Shown: positions 34,132-44,100 of the stretch, in pieces
Position numbering within the stretch: the first letter of the stretch is position 1
Layout of the letters: each line of letters opens with the position of its first letter
Origin: an uncultured Clostridia bacterium
Lineage (GTDB): Bacteria; Bacillota; Clostridia; TANB77; CAG-508
Length of the DNA: 64,000 nt
Assembly: GCA_934178475.1 (NCBI GenBank)
Contig: CAKPQH010000001.1
Coordinates: 269,396-333,395 of the forward strand
Direction: 5' to 3'
Translations under genes and position numbers: made by a program
Notes under the pieces: generated by a model
What the model was told of the DNA's origin: nothing
The model's input: only the letters and a program-made list of their open reading frames with translations
Databases searched by the model: none

Positions 34132-34827
34132 ATTATAAAAATAAAAGAATTACCAGAAGGCGAAAGACCGTATGAAAAATTAGAATTATATGGTGAGAAA
34201 AATTTAAGTAATGCTGAATTACTTGCCATAATAATAAAAACAGGAACAAAAGAAAAAACATCTGTGGATATAGCTAAGCAAATTTTAAAATTAAATAAAA
34301 ATATTGAAAAAGATGATATGAGTTTTATGCAAGACATTAGTATAGAAGAGTTTATGGAAATAAAAGGTATAGGCAGAGTAAAAGCTATTCAACTAAAAGC
34401 AGTATGTGAGCTAGCTAAAAGATTAAATAAACCAACTAATTATAGAAAAATAGTAATAAGAGAACCAAAAGATGTAGCAAATTTACTTACTAATGAACTA
34501 AGATTTTTAAAAAATGAAATTTTCAAAGTAATTATATTAAACAATAAAAATGTTATATTAAAAATAGTTGATATTGCAATGGGGACGTCTAATATGGTTA
34601 ATATAAAAATTGCAGATATACTATCAGAAGCAATAAAAATAAATGCACCCAAAATAATAGTTGTACATAATCACCCAAGCGGAAATTCAAAACCAAGCAA
34701 ACAAGACTTTATAGCAACTGAAAATATAAAAAAAGGGGCAGAATTGCTGGGAATAACATTGTTAGATCATATAATTATTGGAAATCAAAATTATAGTAGT
34801 ATTATGAGTATGAAAAAATGCTTTTAG
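34132..34827 (+). CDS. radC: RadC-family (JAB/MPN) protein with a non-standard start region
   Basis: RadC proteins carry a JAB/MPN metalloprotease-like fold; a repair role is doubtful. The standard N-terminus IKELPEGERPYEKL and SNAELLAIIIKTGT is encoded from about 34138. The C-terminal domain has the VHNHPSGNSKPS motif with a downstream Asp (SKQD). In this frame there is no ATG, GTG or TTG until GTG 34264, which would remove 44 conserved residues. ATT at 34132 lies 6 nt after AAAGGA and would give 231 residues. An ATG at 34128 is in another frame and would join this frame only if the A5 run at 34137-34141 were one base shorter. Either a rare AUU start or an A-run indel is implied. Confidence 0.85.
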   Translation: MIKIKELPEGERPYEKLELYGEKNLSNAELLAIIIKTGTKEKTSVDIAKQILKLNKNIEKDDMSFMQDISIEEFMEIKGIGRVKAIQLKAVCELAKRLNKPTNYRKIVIREPKDVANLLTNELRFLKNEIFKVIILNNKNVILKIVDIAMGTSNMVNIKIADILSEAIKINAPKIIVVHNHPSGNSKPSKQDFIATENIKKGAELLGITLLDHIIIGNQNYSSIMSMKKCF

Positions 34828-34838
34828 GAGGAATATAA

Positions 34839-35870
34839 ATGAAATTATTAACTATATGCTCAAAAGACATAGGCATAGATTTAGGAACATCAAATATATT
34901 AATTACAATAAAAGGAAAAGGAATTGTACTAAGAGAACCAGCTGTAGTTGCAATAGATGATAAAACTGGCGATATATTAGCGACAGGGTATGAAGCAAAA
35001 GAAATGCTTGGAAAAACACCTGAAAATATTAGAGCTATAAAGCCAATGAAAGATGGGGTTATAGCAGATTTTACAGCTACTCAATTAATGTTAAAAAAGA
35101 TGATAAAAAAGGTATGTCAAAGATATAATGCAAGAAGACCAAGAGTTGTAGTTGGAGTTCCTTCAGGAATAACTGAAGTAGAAGAAAGAGCTGTTGAAGA
35201 ATCAATAATTCAAGCTGGAGCAAGAGAGGTTTTTTTAATAGAAGAACCTATGGCTGCAGCAATTGGGGTGGGACTTAATATTGAAGAACCAGCAGGAAGT
35301 ATGATAGTAGATATTGGAGGAGGAACTACAGAAGTTGCAGTAGTTTCTTTAGGAGGAATTGTTGAAAGTAATTCAATAAGAATTGCTGGAGACGAATTAG
35401 ATGAAGATATTATTAACTATGTTAAAAAAGAAAAGAATTTATCAATAGGACAAATTACTGCTGAACAAATAAAAGAAAAAATCGGATGTGTATTACCACT
35501 TATGACTGATATGACAATGGAGATAAGAGGAAGAGATTTAGATACAGGTTTACCAAAAAATGTAACTATAAAATCTTCAGAAGTACAATCAGCTATTTCA
35601 GAATCTATATATAAAATTATAGATTTAATAAAATTAACACTTGAAAAAACACCACCAGAACTATCAGCAGATTTAGTAGAAAGAGGAGTAGTATTAACTG
35701 GAGGAGGAGCTTATATACAAAACATAGATAAATTAATAAGTAAAGAAACAGATATGCCAGTATATGTTGCAGAGAGCCCTCTAGAGAGTGTTGTTAGAGG
35801 AACAGGAAAAACATTAGAAGATTTAGAAAATTTAAAAACAGTATTAGCAAATTCTAGAAAAAGAAAATAA
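34839..35870 (+). CDS. mreB: Rod-shape determining protein MreB
   Basis: MreB is the actin-like filament that organises lateral wall synthesis. The 343-residue product has the expected phosphate-binding motifs IGIDLGTSN (about 10-18) and VDIGGGTTEVAV (about 157-168), the EEPMAAAIG segment and the adenosine loop LTGGGAYI (about 287-294). The length is normal. AGGAGG overlaps the end of radC. Downstream are mreC and mreD at short spacing. Confidence 0.97.
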   Translation: MKLLTICSKDIGIDLGTSNILITIKGKGIVLREPAVVAIDDKTGDILATGYEAKEMLGKTPENIRAIKPMKDGVIADFTATQLMLKKMIKKVCQRYNARRPRVVVGVPSGITEVEERAVEESIIQAGAREVFLIEEPMAAAIGVGLNIEEPAGSMIVDIGGGTTEVAVVSLGGIVESNSIRIAGDELDEDIINYVKKEKNLSIGQITAEQIKEKIGCVLPLMTDMTMEIRGRDLDTGLPKNVTIKSSEVQSAISESIYKIIDLIKLTLEKTPPELSADLVERGVVLTGGGAYIQNIDKLISKETDMPVYVAESPLESVVRGTGKTLEDLENLKTVLANSRKRK

Positions 35871-35890
35871 AAAAAGATGGAGGATAAATT

Positions 35891-36712
35891 ATGTACAATA
35901 AAAGCAAAAAAGGAGAAATTATTGGAATAGTAATAACAATATTTATTCTAATTTTACTAGTAGTTTTAACAAACACTGAAAACAGTAATTTATCCTATTT
36001 TGAAAATATAGCTAATAAATTAGTTATGCCTATTCAAAATGGTATGACATATATAAAAAATAAAATAAATAAAAATAATTCATTTTTTGAAAATATAGCT
36101 CAAATGCAAGAAGAAAATAAGAAATTAAAAAAAGAAAATAGCGAACTAGAAGAATCTTTAAGAGCTTTAGAAACAATAAAGTCAGAAAATGAGACTTTAA
36201 AACAATATTTAAATCTAACAGAAAAGTATAGCGATTATCAAACAATACCAGCATATGTAATAAATAGAGATATAAGTAACTATTCAAAAACAATAGTAAT
36301 TAATGTTGGAGAAAAAGACGGAATAAAAAAGGGAATGACAGTAATAGCAGCAGAAGGATTAGTAGGATATGTTATATCAGTAACAAATTCAACCGCAAAA
36401 GTTCAAACAATATTAGATAGTTCAAGCGCTACAAGTTGTTTGCTTAGTACATCAAGAGACAGCGTCGTTTGTAAAGGAATATTAGATGATAATAAAAATC
36501 TAAAAGCTATGTATATACCAACAGAAGCTGAAATTGCACAAGGAGATAGTGTAGAGACATCAGGAGTTGGTGGAATATATCCAAAGGGAATTTATGTTGG
36601 AAAAATATCTAAGGTAGTATCTACAAGCGATTTATCTAATAGATATGCATTAGTAGAAGCGGCAGTTGATTTTAGAAAATTAGAAACAATATTAGTAGTA
36701 ACTAATAAATAA
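35891..36712 (+). CDS. mreC: Rod-shape determining protein MreC
   Basis: The 273-residue protein has one N-terminal membrane helix (about 10-30), a Lys/Glu coiled coil (about 55-105) and the MreC beta-barrel domains with VINRDISNYSKTIVINVG, KKGMTVIAAEGLVGYV and a final GIYPKGIYVGKI. MreC links MreB to the cell-wall synthases outside the membrane. GATGGAGG lies before the ATG. Confidence 0.95.
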   Translation: MYNKSKKGEIIGIVITIFILILLVVLTNTENSNLSYFENIANKLVMPIQNGMTYIKNKINKNNSFFENIAQMQEENKKLKKENSELEESLRALETIKSENETLKQYLNLTEKYSDYQTIPAYVINRDISNYSKTIVINVGEKDGIKKGMTVIAAEGLVGYVISVTNSTAKVQTILDSSSATSCLLSTSRDSVVCKGILDDNKNLKAMYIPTEAEIAQGDSVETSGVGGIYPKGIYVGKISKVVSTSDLSNRYALVEAAVDFRKLETILVVTNK

Positions 36713-36734
36713 TAGATATAGAAAGGTTGGCAAT

Positions 36735-37268
36735 ATGAAAAAAACAATAATAAATTTAAGTTTAATATTTGCTTTTTTAATTATATATTTTCTACAAGCT
36801 AATTTATTTGTATCTTTTAAAATAGTTGGAGTAATGCCTAATTTATTTGTGATATTAATATTATTTATTGGTTTATATTCTGGAAGAATAATGGGAGTAA
36901 CATATGGAATAACTTTAGGAATGTTAATAGATTTATTTATAGGTAAGAAAATTGGAATAGCAGCTATATCCTTAGGGGTAATAGGATTCTTAGGCGGAGA
37001 ATTTGATAAAAATTTTTCAAAAGAAAGCAGACTTACAATAATATTAATGGTTGCTGTTTCAACCATAATTTATGAAACAATATCATACATATTAAGTTAT
37101 TTTATTGGTGGAAATTATATTCAAATAAAAGCTTTTGTCAAGATATTACTAATAGAAGCTTTTTATAATATATTAATTACTATAATTTTATATCCATTAA
37201 TACAAAATTCAGGATATAAAATCGAAAATGAATATAAAGGAAATAAAATATTAACGAAATATTTTTAA
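36735..37268 (+). CDS. mreD: Rod-shape determining protein MreD
   Basis: The 177-residue polytopic protein has five to six membrane helices. The NLFVILILFIGLYSGRIMG and GITLGMLIDLFIG segments are typical of MreD. It follows mreC by 22 nt and precedes the penicillin-binding protein gene, as usual. AGAAAGG lies before the ATG. Confidence 0.92.
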   Translation: MKKTIINLSLIFAFLIIYFLQANLFVSFKIVGVMPNLFVILILFIGLYSGRIMGVTYGITLGMLIDLFIGKKIGIAAISLGVIGFLGGEFDKNFSKESRLTIILMVAVSTIIYETISYILSYFIGGNYIQIKAFVKILLIEAFYNILITIILYPLIQNSGYKIENEYKGNKILTKYF

Positions 37269-37307
37269 TATAAAATAATAACAAGCTTTAGTATAGAAGG
37301 TGAAAAG

Positions 37308-39401
37308 TTGAGAAAAAAAATAAAAAAAGAAAATGTGAATTTACGATTTAATGTATTAATAGTAATTGTATATTTAGTAGGAATAATTTTGCTTGTTAGA
37401 TTATTTAATTTGCAAATAATAAATGGACAAGAATATAGACAAACATCAAACACAAGACTTTCTAGAGAAAGTATCCTAAAATCATCGAGAGGAGAAATAT
37501 TAGATAGAACAGGAAATGTTTTAGCAACAACAAAAACAACTTTTGGGTTAGAATTATATAAAACCAAAACAGATGATGATACTTTAAATAATTGTTTATT
37601 AAACTTAATTAATTTATTAGAAAAATATAACATTAGTTATCCAAATAATTTTCCTATAAATGAAAACAAAGAATTTACAATAAGTGGAGATGACTTAAGT
37701 GCATGGCTTAAAAAATATAAATTATTAGAAAATAGTAATAGCGAAGATGCTATAAATTATTTTATAAATAAATATAAAATAAAAAATGAAAATTGGAATG
37801 ATATAAGAAAAATAATTGCCTTAAGATATGAAATAACAACAAAAGGATATAGTAATACTAAATCATTAAACATATCAGAAAATGTACCAAGAGAAATAAT
37901 AGCACAAATAACAGAAAGAAATTATGAATTCCCAGGTATAACAATAACACATGAAAGTTCAAGAAGCTATACTTATGGTTCTCTTGCATCTCATATAATA
38001 GGCTATATTGGTAAAATATCAGAAAATGAATATAAAGAAAAAAGTGATATATATCAAAATGATGATTATGTTGGAAGAACTGGTATAGAGGGATTGTTTG
38101 AAAGCTATTTAAGAGGAAAAGATGGGAAAGAAGAGATAGAAATGTCTGTAGATGGAACAGTAACAGGAGAGACAGTTACTAAAGAAGCGGTACAAGGGTC
38201 AAATGTTGTTCTTACAATAGATGCGTCTCTTCAAAACATATCTGAAGAAGCACTAAGAAATAATATCGAAAAAATTAGAAATGGTGGATTTGGCAAAAGT
38301 TATGATGCGCATGGAGGAACGGTTGTAACAATAGATGTAAAAAATGGAGAAATTCTTTCTATGGCAAGTGTTCCTGATTATGACCCTGGAGTATGGGTGG
38401 GAGGAATTAGTGTAGAAAATTATAACAAAATAAAAGAACAAAATTCATTATTTAATAAAGCAATATCAGGAACATATGCACCAGGATCTATTTTTAAAAT
38501 GGTATCAGCAATAGCTGGTGTTGAAACAGGTGCAATAACTACAAGAGAGTATATAAATGATACAGGTGTATATACAAGATATAGAGATTATCAACCTAAA
38601 TGCTGGTATTATGAAAGTTATCATAGAGGACATGGACCTTTAAATGTAGCTGGAGCAATACAAAAATCATGTAACTATTTCTTCTATGAAACAGCATATA
38701 GAATGGGAATAGACAATTTAGTTAGATATGCTAAATATTTTGGACTTGGAAATAAAACAGGAATAGAACTTCCAAGTGAAACAGCAGGAATATTAGCATC
38801 TCCAGAGACATCTAAAAAATTAAATAAGAACTGGACATCAGGAAATACACTTCAAGCTGCAATAGGGCAAGGAGACAATGCATTTTCACCTGTACAAATG
38901 GCAAAATATATTGCTATGGTAGCTAATGGGGGAAACAAAGTAAACCCAACAATTGTAAAGACAATACTTAATTCAGACGGAACAGAAGCATCAAAATTTG
39001 AAATAGATAATTTTGCAAAGGAAAAGTTGGGATTAACTTCAAATGAAGAAGAACATATTGACATATCACAAGATACACTTCAAACAGTATTAGAAGGAAT
39101 GAGGTCAGTTACAGACACAGGAGGAACAGCATCATCTGTATTTAAAAATTATGATATTGAAGTTGGAGGAAAAACAGGATCAGCAGAAGCAGGAAATAAT
39201 GTTAATGCATGGTTTGCTGGATTTGCACCATATGATAATCCAGAAATAGCAGTAGTAGTTATGGTAGAAAATGGAGGTCATGGTTACTATACTGCAGAGG
39301 TTGCAAAAGAGATAATATCAGAATACTTTGGAATGAATATTAATTCGAATGAAATACAAGAGAATAATAATGCAGAGATCTATATTGAACAAATTAGATA
39401 A
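37308..39401 (+). CDS. mrdA: Class B penicillin-binding protein 2 (elongation transpeptidase)
   Basis: PBP2 cross-links peptidoglycan during elongation with MreBCD. The 697-residue product has an N-terminal membrane helix (about 12-35), a dimerisation domain with SSRGEILDRTGNVLA, and a transpeptidase domain with the catalytic SIFK (Ser near 394), SCN (about 453) and KTGS (about 621). The start is TTG 37308, 6 nt after AAGGTG. In this operon the protein is clearly the elongasome rather than the division enzyme. Confidence 0.93.
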   Translation: MRKKIKKENVNLRFNVLIVIVYLVGIILLVRLFNLQIINGQEYRQTSNTRLSRESILKSSRGEILDRTGNVLATTKTTFGLELYKTKTDDDTLNNCLLNLINLLEKYNISYPNNFPINENKEFTISGDDLSAWLKKYKLLENSNSEDAINYFINKYKIKNENWNDIRKIIALRYEITTKGYSNTKSLNISENVPREIIAQITERNYEFPGITITHESSRSYTYGSLASHIIGYIGKISENEYKEKSDIYQNDDYVGRTGIEGLFESYLRGKDGKEEIEMSVDGTVTGETVTKEAVQGSNVVLTIDASLQNISEEALRNNIEKIRNGGFGKSYDAHGGTVVTIDVKNGEILSMASVPDYDPGVWVGGISVENYNKIKEQNSLFNKAISGTYAPGSIFKMVSAIAGVETGAITTREYINDTGVYTRYRDYQPKCWYYESYHRGHGPLNVAGAIQKSCNYFFYETAYRMGIDNLVRYAKYFGLGNKTGIELPSETAGILASPETSKKLNKNWTSGNTLQAAIGQGDNAFSPVQMAKYIAMVANGGNKVNPTIVKTILNSDGTEASKFEIDNFAKEKLGLTSNEEEHIDISQDTLQTVLEGMRSVTDTGGTASSVFKNYDIEVGGKTGSAEAGNNVNAWFAGFAPYDNPEIAVVVMVENGGHGYYTAEVAKEIISEYFGMNINSNEIQENNNAEIYIEQIR

Positions 39402-39416
39402 TAGGGGAGAAAATTC

Positions 39417-40028
39417 ATGAAAAATTGTATAAATGTTAGTCAAAAGGGCAACCAAATAATAATAAAAATTAGTGAAGATGCAAAAAGGGAAGAAATAATT
39501 CCACAAATAAAAAGAAAAATTATTCAATTAAAAAAATATTTAAAAGACGAAAAAATATCAATTAAAGTAACTGGAAAAGTCCTAAAAAACAAAGAGATTG
39601 AAGAGATAGAAAAAATAATAAAATCACAGTTTGATACTGATTTAGACTTTGATATGCCAAAAGAATTAGGGCTTCATAATATAAAAAAGACATTTGCACA
39701 GGAAGTATCTACATCATTAACAAAATTCCACAGAGGTTCATTACGTTCAGGACAAAAAATTGAAGAAGATGGAAGTATAGTTATACTAGGAGATGTAAAT
39801 GCAGGAGCTGAAGTAATTGCATCTGATAATATAATTGTACTTGGAACACTAAGGGGACTAGCTCATGCAGGAGCAAAAGGAAATAGACAAGCTATAATAG
39901 GTGCTGGCAGATTAGATGCAGTTCAAATTAGAATTTCAAATATTGTTAAAGAATTCAATAGAGAAGAAGAAACTCTATGTAAACAAGCATATATATATGT
40001 TAAAAATGATAAAATAATTGTAGAATAA
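39417..40028 (+). CDS. minC: Septum-site determining protein MinC
   Basis: MinC inhibits FtsZ assembly away from mid-cell. The 203-residue product has a short N-terminal domain (about 1-85) and the beta-helical C-terminal domain with HRGSLRSGQKIEEDGSIVILG, DVNAGAEVIASDNIIVLGTL, RGLAHAGAKGN and IGAGRLDAVQIRI, which is diagnostic. GGGGAG precedes ATG 39417. minD and minE normally follow in Clostridia, but here the next genes are on the other strand. Confidence 0.95.
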   Translation: MKNCINVSQKGNQIIIKISEDAKREEIIPQIKRKIIQLKKYLKDEKISIKVTGKVLKNKEIEEIEKIIKSQFDTDLDFDMPKELGLHNIKKTFAQEVSTSLTKFHRGSLRSGQKIEEDGSIVILGDVNAGAEVIASDNIIVLGTLRGLAHAGAKGNRQAIIGAGRLDAVQIRISNIVKEFNREEETLCKQAYIYVKNDKIIVE

Positions 40029-40030
40029 GG

Positions 40031-40363
40031 TTATGATGTAAGTAAAAGCAAAATTAAACAAATAAAAAGACCGTCATCTTTTACATTTTCACTATATAAA
40101 AAAATTAACAAACAAATTAAAAGAATATCATCAAAATAAAGATGAATACCGAAAAGTTCAAAAAAATATTCTGTAGAAGAATTAGAATCGTTCTTCTTTT
40201 CAGAATATTTTTTTTCTTCTAAACAACTAGTATGAGTATTTGATGAGGATTCGTTTTCTTTAGGTGCAATAGATGAATTTTTATATGTATTAGAATAATT
40301 ATTACCGAGAAACGGTCTGTTAAAAAAATAAGGTAAATTAAAATATGGCATATGAAATGGCAT
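40031..40363 (-). CDS. Small hypothetical membrane protein (110 residues)
   Basis: The N-terminus is aromatic and Pro-rich (MPFHMPYFNLPYF), the middle is Ser/Asn/Glu/Lys-rich and probably disordered, and the C-terminus is two membrane helices starting FGIHLYFDDILLICLLIFLY. From memory, that C-terminal pattern occurs in short, poorly described clostridial proteins. AGGAGG precedes ATG 40363. It is the last of three small co-directional genes. No function can be assigned. Confidence 0.6.
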   Translation of the reverse strand: MPFHMPYFNLPYFFNRPFLGNNYSNTYKNSSIAPKENESSSNTHTSCLEEKKYSEKKNDSNSSTEYFFELFGIHLYFDDILLICLLIFLYSENVKDDGLFICLILLLLTS

Positions 40364-40372
40364 AAAAACCTC

Positions 40373-40810
40373 CTATTTATTTTTAAAAATGTCAGAAAGA
40401 GAAACAATTTTTAAAAGGTTTGAATATTCATCAAGTTTTTTCTGTCTACTTTCTCGTAAATAAGGTTTTAAAGAATGAAGTAGATTAGATCTTGGGTCAT
40501 CTTTTTGATTTAACTTTTCTATAATTGATTTAATTTTTAATATGGTTTCAATATCTATTTGAGGCCCTGTATCGGAAGATTCGGAATCTTTTGATTGAGT
40601 AGAATTATTACTATTAGAAGTAGCAGAAGAATTTAAATTAAATTTTTTTAGTGTATCTGCCATATTGGAAATCATCTCAGGAGTAATGTTTAAATTAGAA
40701 TTGGAGGGCGAAGAACTATTAGGAGAAGAGTCATTAGAAGTAGCTGAAGAATTGCTACTTTGTAACAAATCTTGAAATTTATTTAAAATATCTGACATAT
40801 CTTCTGCCAT
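40373..40810 (-). CDS. Ser/Asn-rich hypothetical protein with conserved C-terminal helix region
   Basis: The 145-residue protein begins with a short helical segment (MSDILNKFQDLLQ), continues with a low-complexity Ser/Asn/Thr linker (about 18-80), and ends with DPRSNLLHSLKPYLRESRQ and a helix. The last segment resembles a short domain seen in small clostridial proteins with LLxALKPYLxxxRR. There is no signal peptide. AGGAGG precedes the ATG. Its N-terminal helix resembles that of its 51-residue neighbour, so the three genes may encode a complex. Confidence 0.65.
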   Translation of the reverse strand: MAEDMSDILNKFQDLLQSSNSSATSNDSSPNSSSPSNSNLNITPEMISNMADTLKKFNLNSSATSNSNNSTQSKDSESSDTGPQIDIETILKIKSIIEKLNQKDDPRSNLLHSLKPYLRESRQKKLDEYSNLLKIVSLSDIFKNK

Positions 40811-40827
40811 TACATACCTCCTAATTG

Positions 40828-40983
40828 TTATCTATTATTATTTTTGCTATTAAAAGCATCCATAATTTTCTTTTTATCTTCTGAAGAAATTAAATTATTT
40901 AATTGATTTAAACCATTTTGTAATTGATTTTTATCCATTTTACTAAGCACATTCATTAAGTTAGAAATATCATTATTATTCAT
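40828..40983 (-). CDS. Small hypothetical protein (51 residues)
   Basis: The frame is open further upstream, but GAGGTG lies 6 nt before ATG 40983, so this is the likely start. The product is a polar helical protein (NDISNLMNVLSKMDKNQLQ, then a KKKIMDAFN tail) without membrane helix. It starts the three-gene minus-strand unit that ends against minC. The function is unknown. Confidence 0.55.
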   Translation of the reverse strand: MNNNDISNLMNVLSKMDKNQLQNGLNQLNNLISSEDKKKIMDAFNSKNNNR

Positions 40984-41115
40984 TAAAATCACCTCACTAT
41001 AATATATTCTATATAAATTATTATATGAAAAAAATATAAAATGTTTAATCTTATTAAACATAAAAAAATATTTATATAATAATGAAAAAAAATACCAAAA
41101 AAAACCTAAAAAAGC

Positions 41116-41144
41116 TTGAAAAATGAACAAAAAAAACGTATAAT
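41116..41144 (+). promoter_or_regulatory. Promoter of surface module 1 (A1-B1)
   Basis: TTGAAA (41116-41121), a 17-bp spacer and TATAAT (41139-41144). The leader of about 40 nt contains AAGGAGGAG before ATG 41191. The sequence differs from the A2 promoter. Confidence 0.8.
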
Positions 41145-41190
41145 AGAATATAGAGTGGGTTATTGTGCCTAAATTAAGGAGGAGTATCAT

Positions 41191-44100
41191 ATGAGAAACA
41201 AAATAATGGAAAAAATAATAGCAATAATAGTGATAATGGTAATGACAATAGGAAATATGGGAATAGTAGGAGAATATGCAATAACATATGCAATAGACAT
41301 GATAAAAACAAACGAGAAAAATGTAGAAATGAAAGCATATTTCAAAGACGGAGAAGAAGAGAAAATAAGTATAGAAAAGAATATAGATAAAACAGAGAAG
41401 CTATATATAGAAGTAGCTGTATTAAACGAGGGATATTTTAATGGAAAAATAAGCCTAGAGGAAAATAATTTTAAAATAAAGAAAGTAGAGAAAAATATAA
41501 GTGTAAAGAGTAATACAGAAAAAGAGATAGAATTAAATCAAATAAAAGCAGGAGAGAAAGTAATAATAGAGGCAGAAGTAGAGAGCAACATAGGAGAAGA
41601 AATAAGCAAAGAAGAATTAAACAAAGAGACAAAAGTACAAATAAGCGGAAAATATGTAAAGAGTGAGAATAAAATATTATCAAAAGAACAAACAGATGAG
41701 GTAGAAGTAAAAGGAGAGGCAAAAGTAAGAATAGATTATAAAGCAGTAGAAGGGATAGATACAGAGGTAGAAAGTAAAATAATAACAGAAGGAGAATACA
41801 AAGTAGGAGGAAGCACAAAGAAAATAACACAACTAGAGATAAGAAGTAGAGTAAAAGGGAATAGTTATCCAGTAGAAGAAGAGACAATAGAAATGAATTT
41901 ACCAGAAGGGGTAGAAGCAGAAGTATATGGAAGAGAGATAAAAGCAGTAGGAAGAGAGACAAGTTGGAAAGTAGAGAATAATAAATTAACAATAACAACA
42001 AAAAACGAAGAAAAAGACGGAAAGATAATATGGGAAAGAAAAGTAGAGAATAAATACATAGTAACATTAAAAAGTGAAAGTACAATAAAAGCAGAAGAAA
42101 TAGAAATAACAGAAGGAATAAAACCAATAGGAGTAGAAAAAATAAGCAAAAAGATAACAAGTAGTAAAGAAGAGAATGTAGAAGGAATAGTAAAGACAGA
42201 AAAAGAGATAGAAGGAGAAATATATAAAGGAAAAATATATACAGGAGAAGAGAGAGAATATCAAGAAAGGACAAAAATAAATATAAATTATGCAATAGAT
42301 GAAAACGATATAGAAGTAGCAGAAAAAGAAGGAGTATATGAGACAGAAGGAGAAGAAAAAGAAGCACAAATAGAATATAAAGAAAGCAAAATAGAAAAAA
42401 GTAAAGTAATAGACATCTTAGGAGAAAACGGAAAAATAGAAATATTAGACCAAAATGGAAATCAAATAAAAGAAATAACAAAAGAAAGTGAAGTAAACGA
42501 AGAAGGAAAAGTAGTAGTAACATATGGAGAAGGAATAAAAGGAATAACAATAAAAATAACAAAACCAGAAAAACAAGGAGAAATAGAAGTAGAACATAAG
42601 AAAGTAATAAAGACAAAAGGATATACAAGAGAAGAGATAAGAAAAATAAAAGGAATAAAAGAAGAAGTAGAAACAAAATATGATAATAAAAATTATACAA
42701 ATAATAAAATAAATAGAATAGATTTAAAAGAAGTAAGTTCACGAATAAAAGTAGAAATAAATAAAGAGACATTAACAACAGAAGGGATAAATGAAGGATT
42801 ACAAGTAAGAACAACACTATTAACCCAAGGAGAGGATAAAAAACTATATAAAAATGGACAAGTAAAAGTAATGTTACCAGAAGAAGTAGAAGAAATCGAA
42901 GAAGCAAAATTCAAATTATTATATGGAAATGGATTAACATTAGGAGAACCAAGAATAGAAACAGAAAGTGGAAGAAAAGTATTAATAGCACCATTAGAAG
43001 GAGAACAAGTAAAATATAGTGGAGAAGCAGTAGAAGGAACAGTAGTGTTATTAGAAGCAAAGATAAGTTTAAATAAAAAAACAACAAGTAAAGAGAGAAC
43101 AATAGATGTAGAAGTAGTAAATGGAAATGATGAAGAAAGTATAAAAGAGAACAAAGAAATAAAAATGATAAATCCAAATTCAATAATAATGGAAAATAGT
43201 ATAAACGGAAAAGAGAATATAGAATTAGAGATAGAAGCAGAAGAAAAAGAAGAAGAAATAGGAATAGGAATAATCAATAATGAAGGATCAAAAATAAATA
43301 ATGTAAGAGTGCTAGGAGAATTACCAAGTGATAATTCAAAAAATAATGTAGGAATAAAAGTAACAAGAGGAATAAATATAAGCACAAATAATGCAAATAA
43401 AGTAAAGATATATTATACAGAAAAAGAAGATGCTACAGAAGAAATAAATAAAGCAGAAAATGAATGGAAAGAGGAAGTAACAGAAAACAGTAAAAAATAT
43501 TTAATAACAATAAATGAATTAGAACAAGGAGAAGAAATAAAAGGAAGTTACGGAATCAAAATACCAGGAAACTTAGGATATAATAAGACAGCAAAAGCAG
43601 GATATAAAATAAAATATGAAGATACAGTAACAGGAGGAGAGAAAGAAGCAGAAGGAAAAGAAATAAGGCTAAGCACAGGAGTAGGAGCAGAAATAGAGCA
43701 AGAGTTAGTAGCAAAAGTAGGAGGAAAAGAAGTAAAAGACGGAGAAGAGATAAAAGCAGGAGAAGTAATAACATATGAGATAAAAGTAACAAATAAAGGA
43801 AATGCAGATGCAGAAGGAGTAAAAGTAGAGGGAAATGTTCCTGATGGTACTACAAAGGTTACTTTAACTGAAGTTGAAGATTCTGATGATATAACATTGG
43901 TTGTAGATGATGAATTTGAACAAAATAATCCTTCAACAAAAAGTAAAAAATACGTAAAAAGCTCTGATAAAAAAGTAGTATTTGAAAATCTTAAAATTAA
44001 AGAAGGAGAAAATATAGCTCTATCATATACTGTACAGGTAGATGACAATATAGAAGACAATTCAGACACAACTTGTGAAGTAATAACATCATATAAAAAA

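Noticed and set aside
41471..42907. 478-codon minus-strand open frame (Leu/Phe-rich), repeated at 51149-52585
   Set aside because: It is the mirror of the A-ending codon bias in the repeated cassette. The product is almost pure Leu/Phe/Ser, has no ribosome-binding site and lies fully inside real genes.
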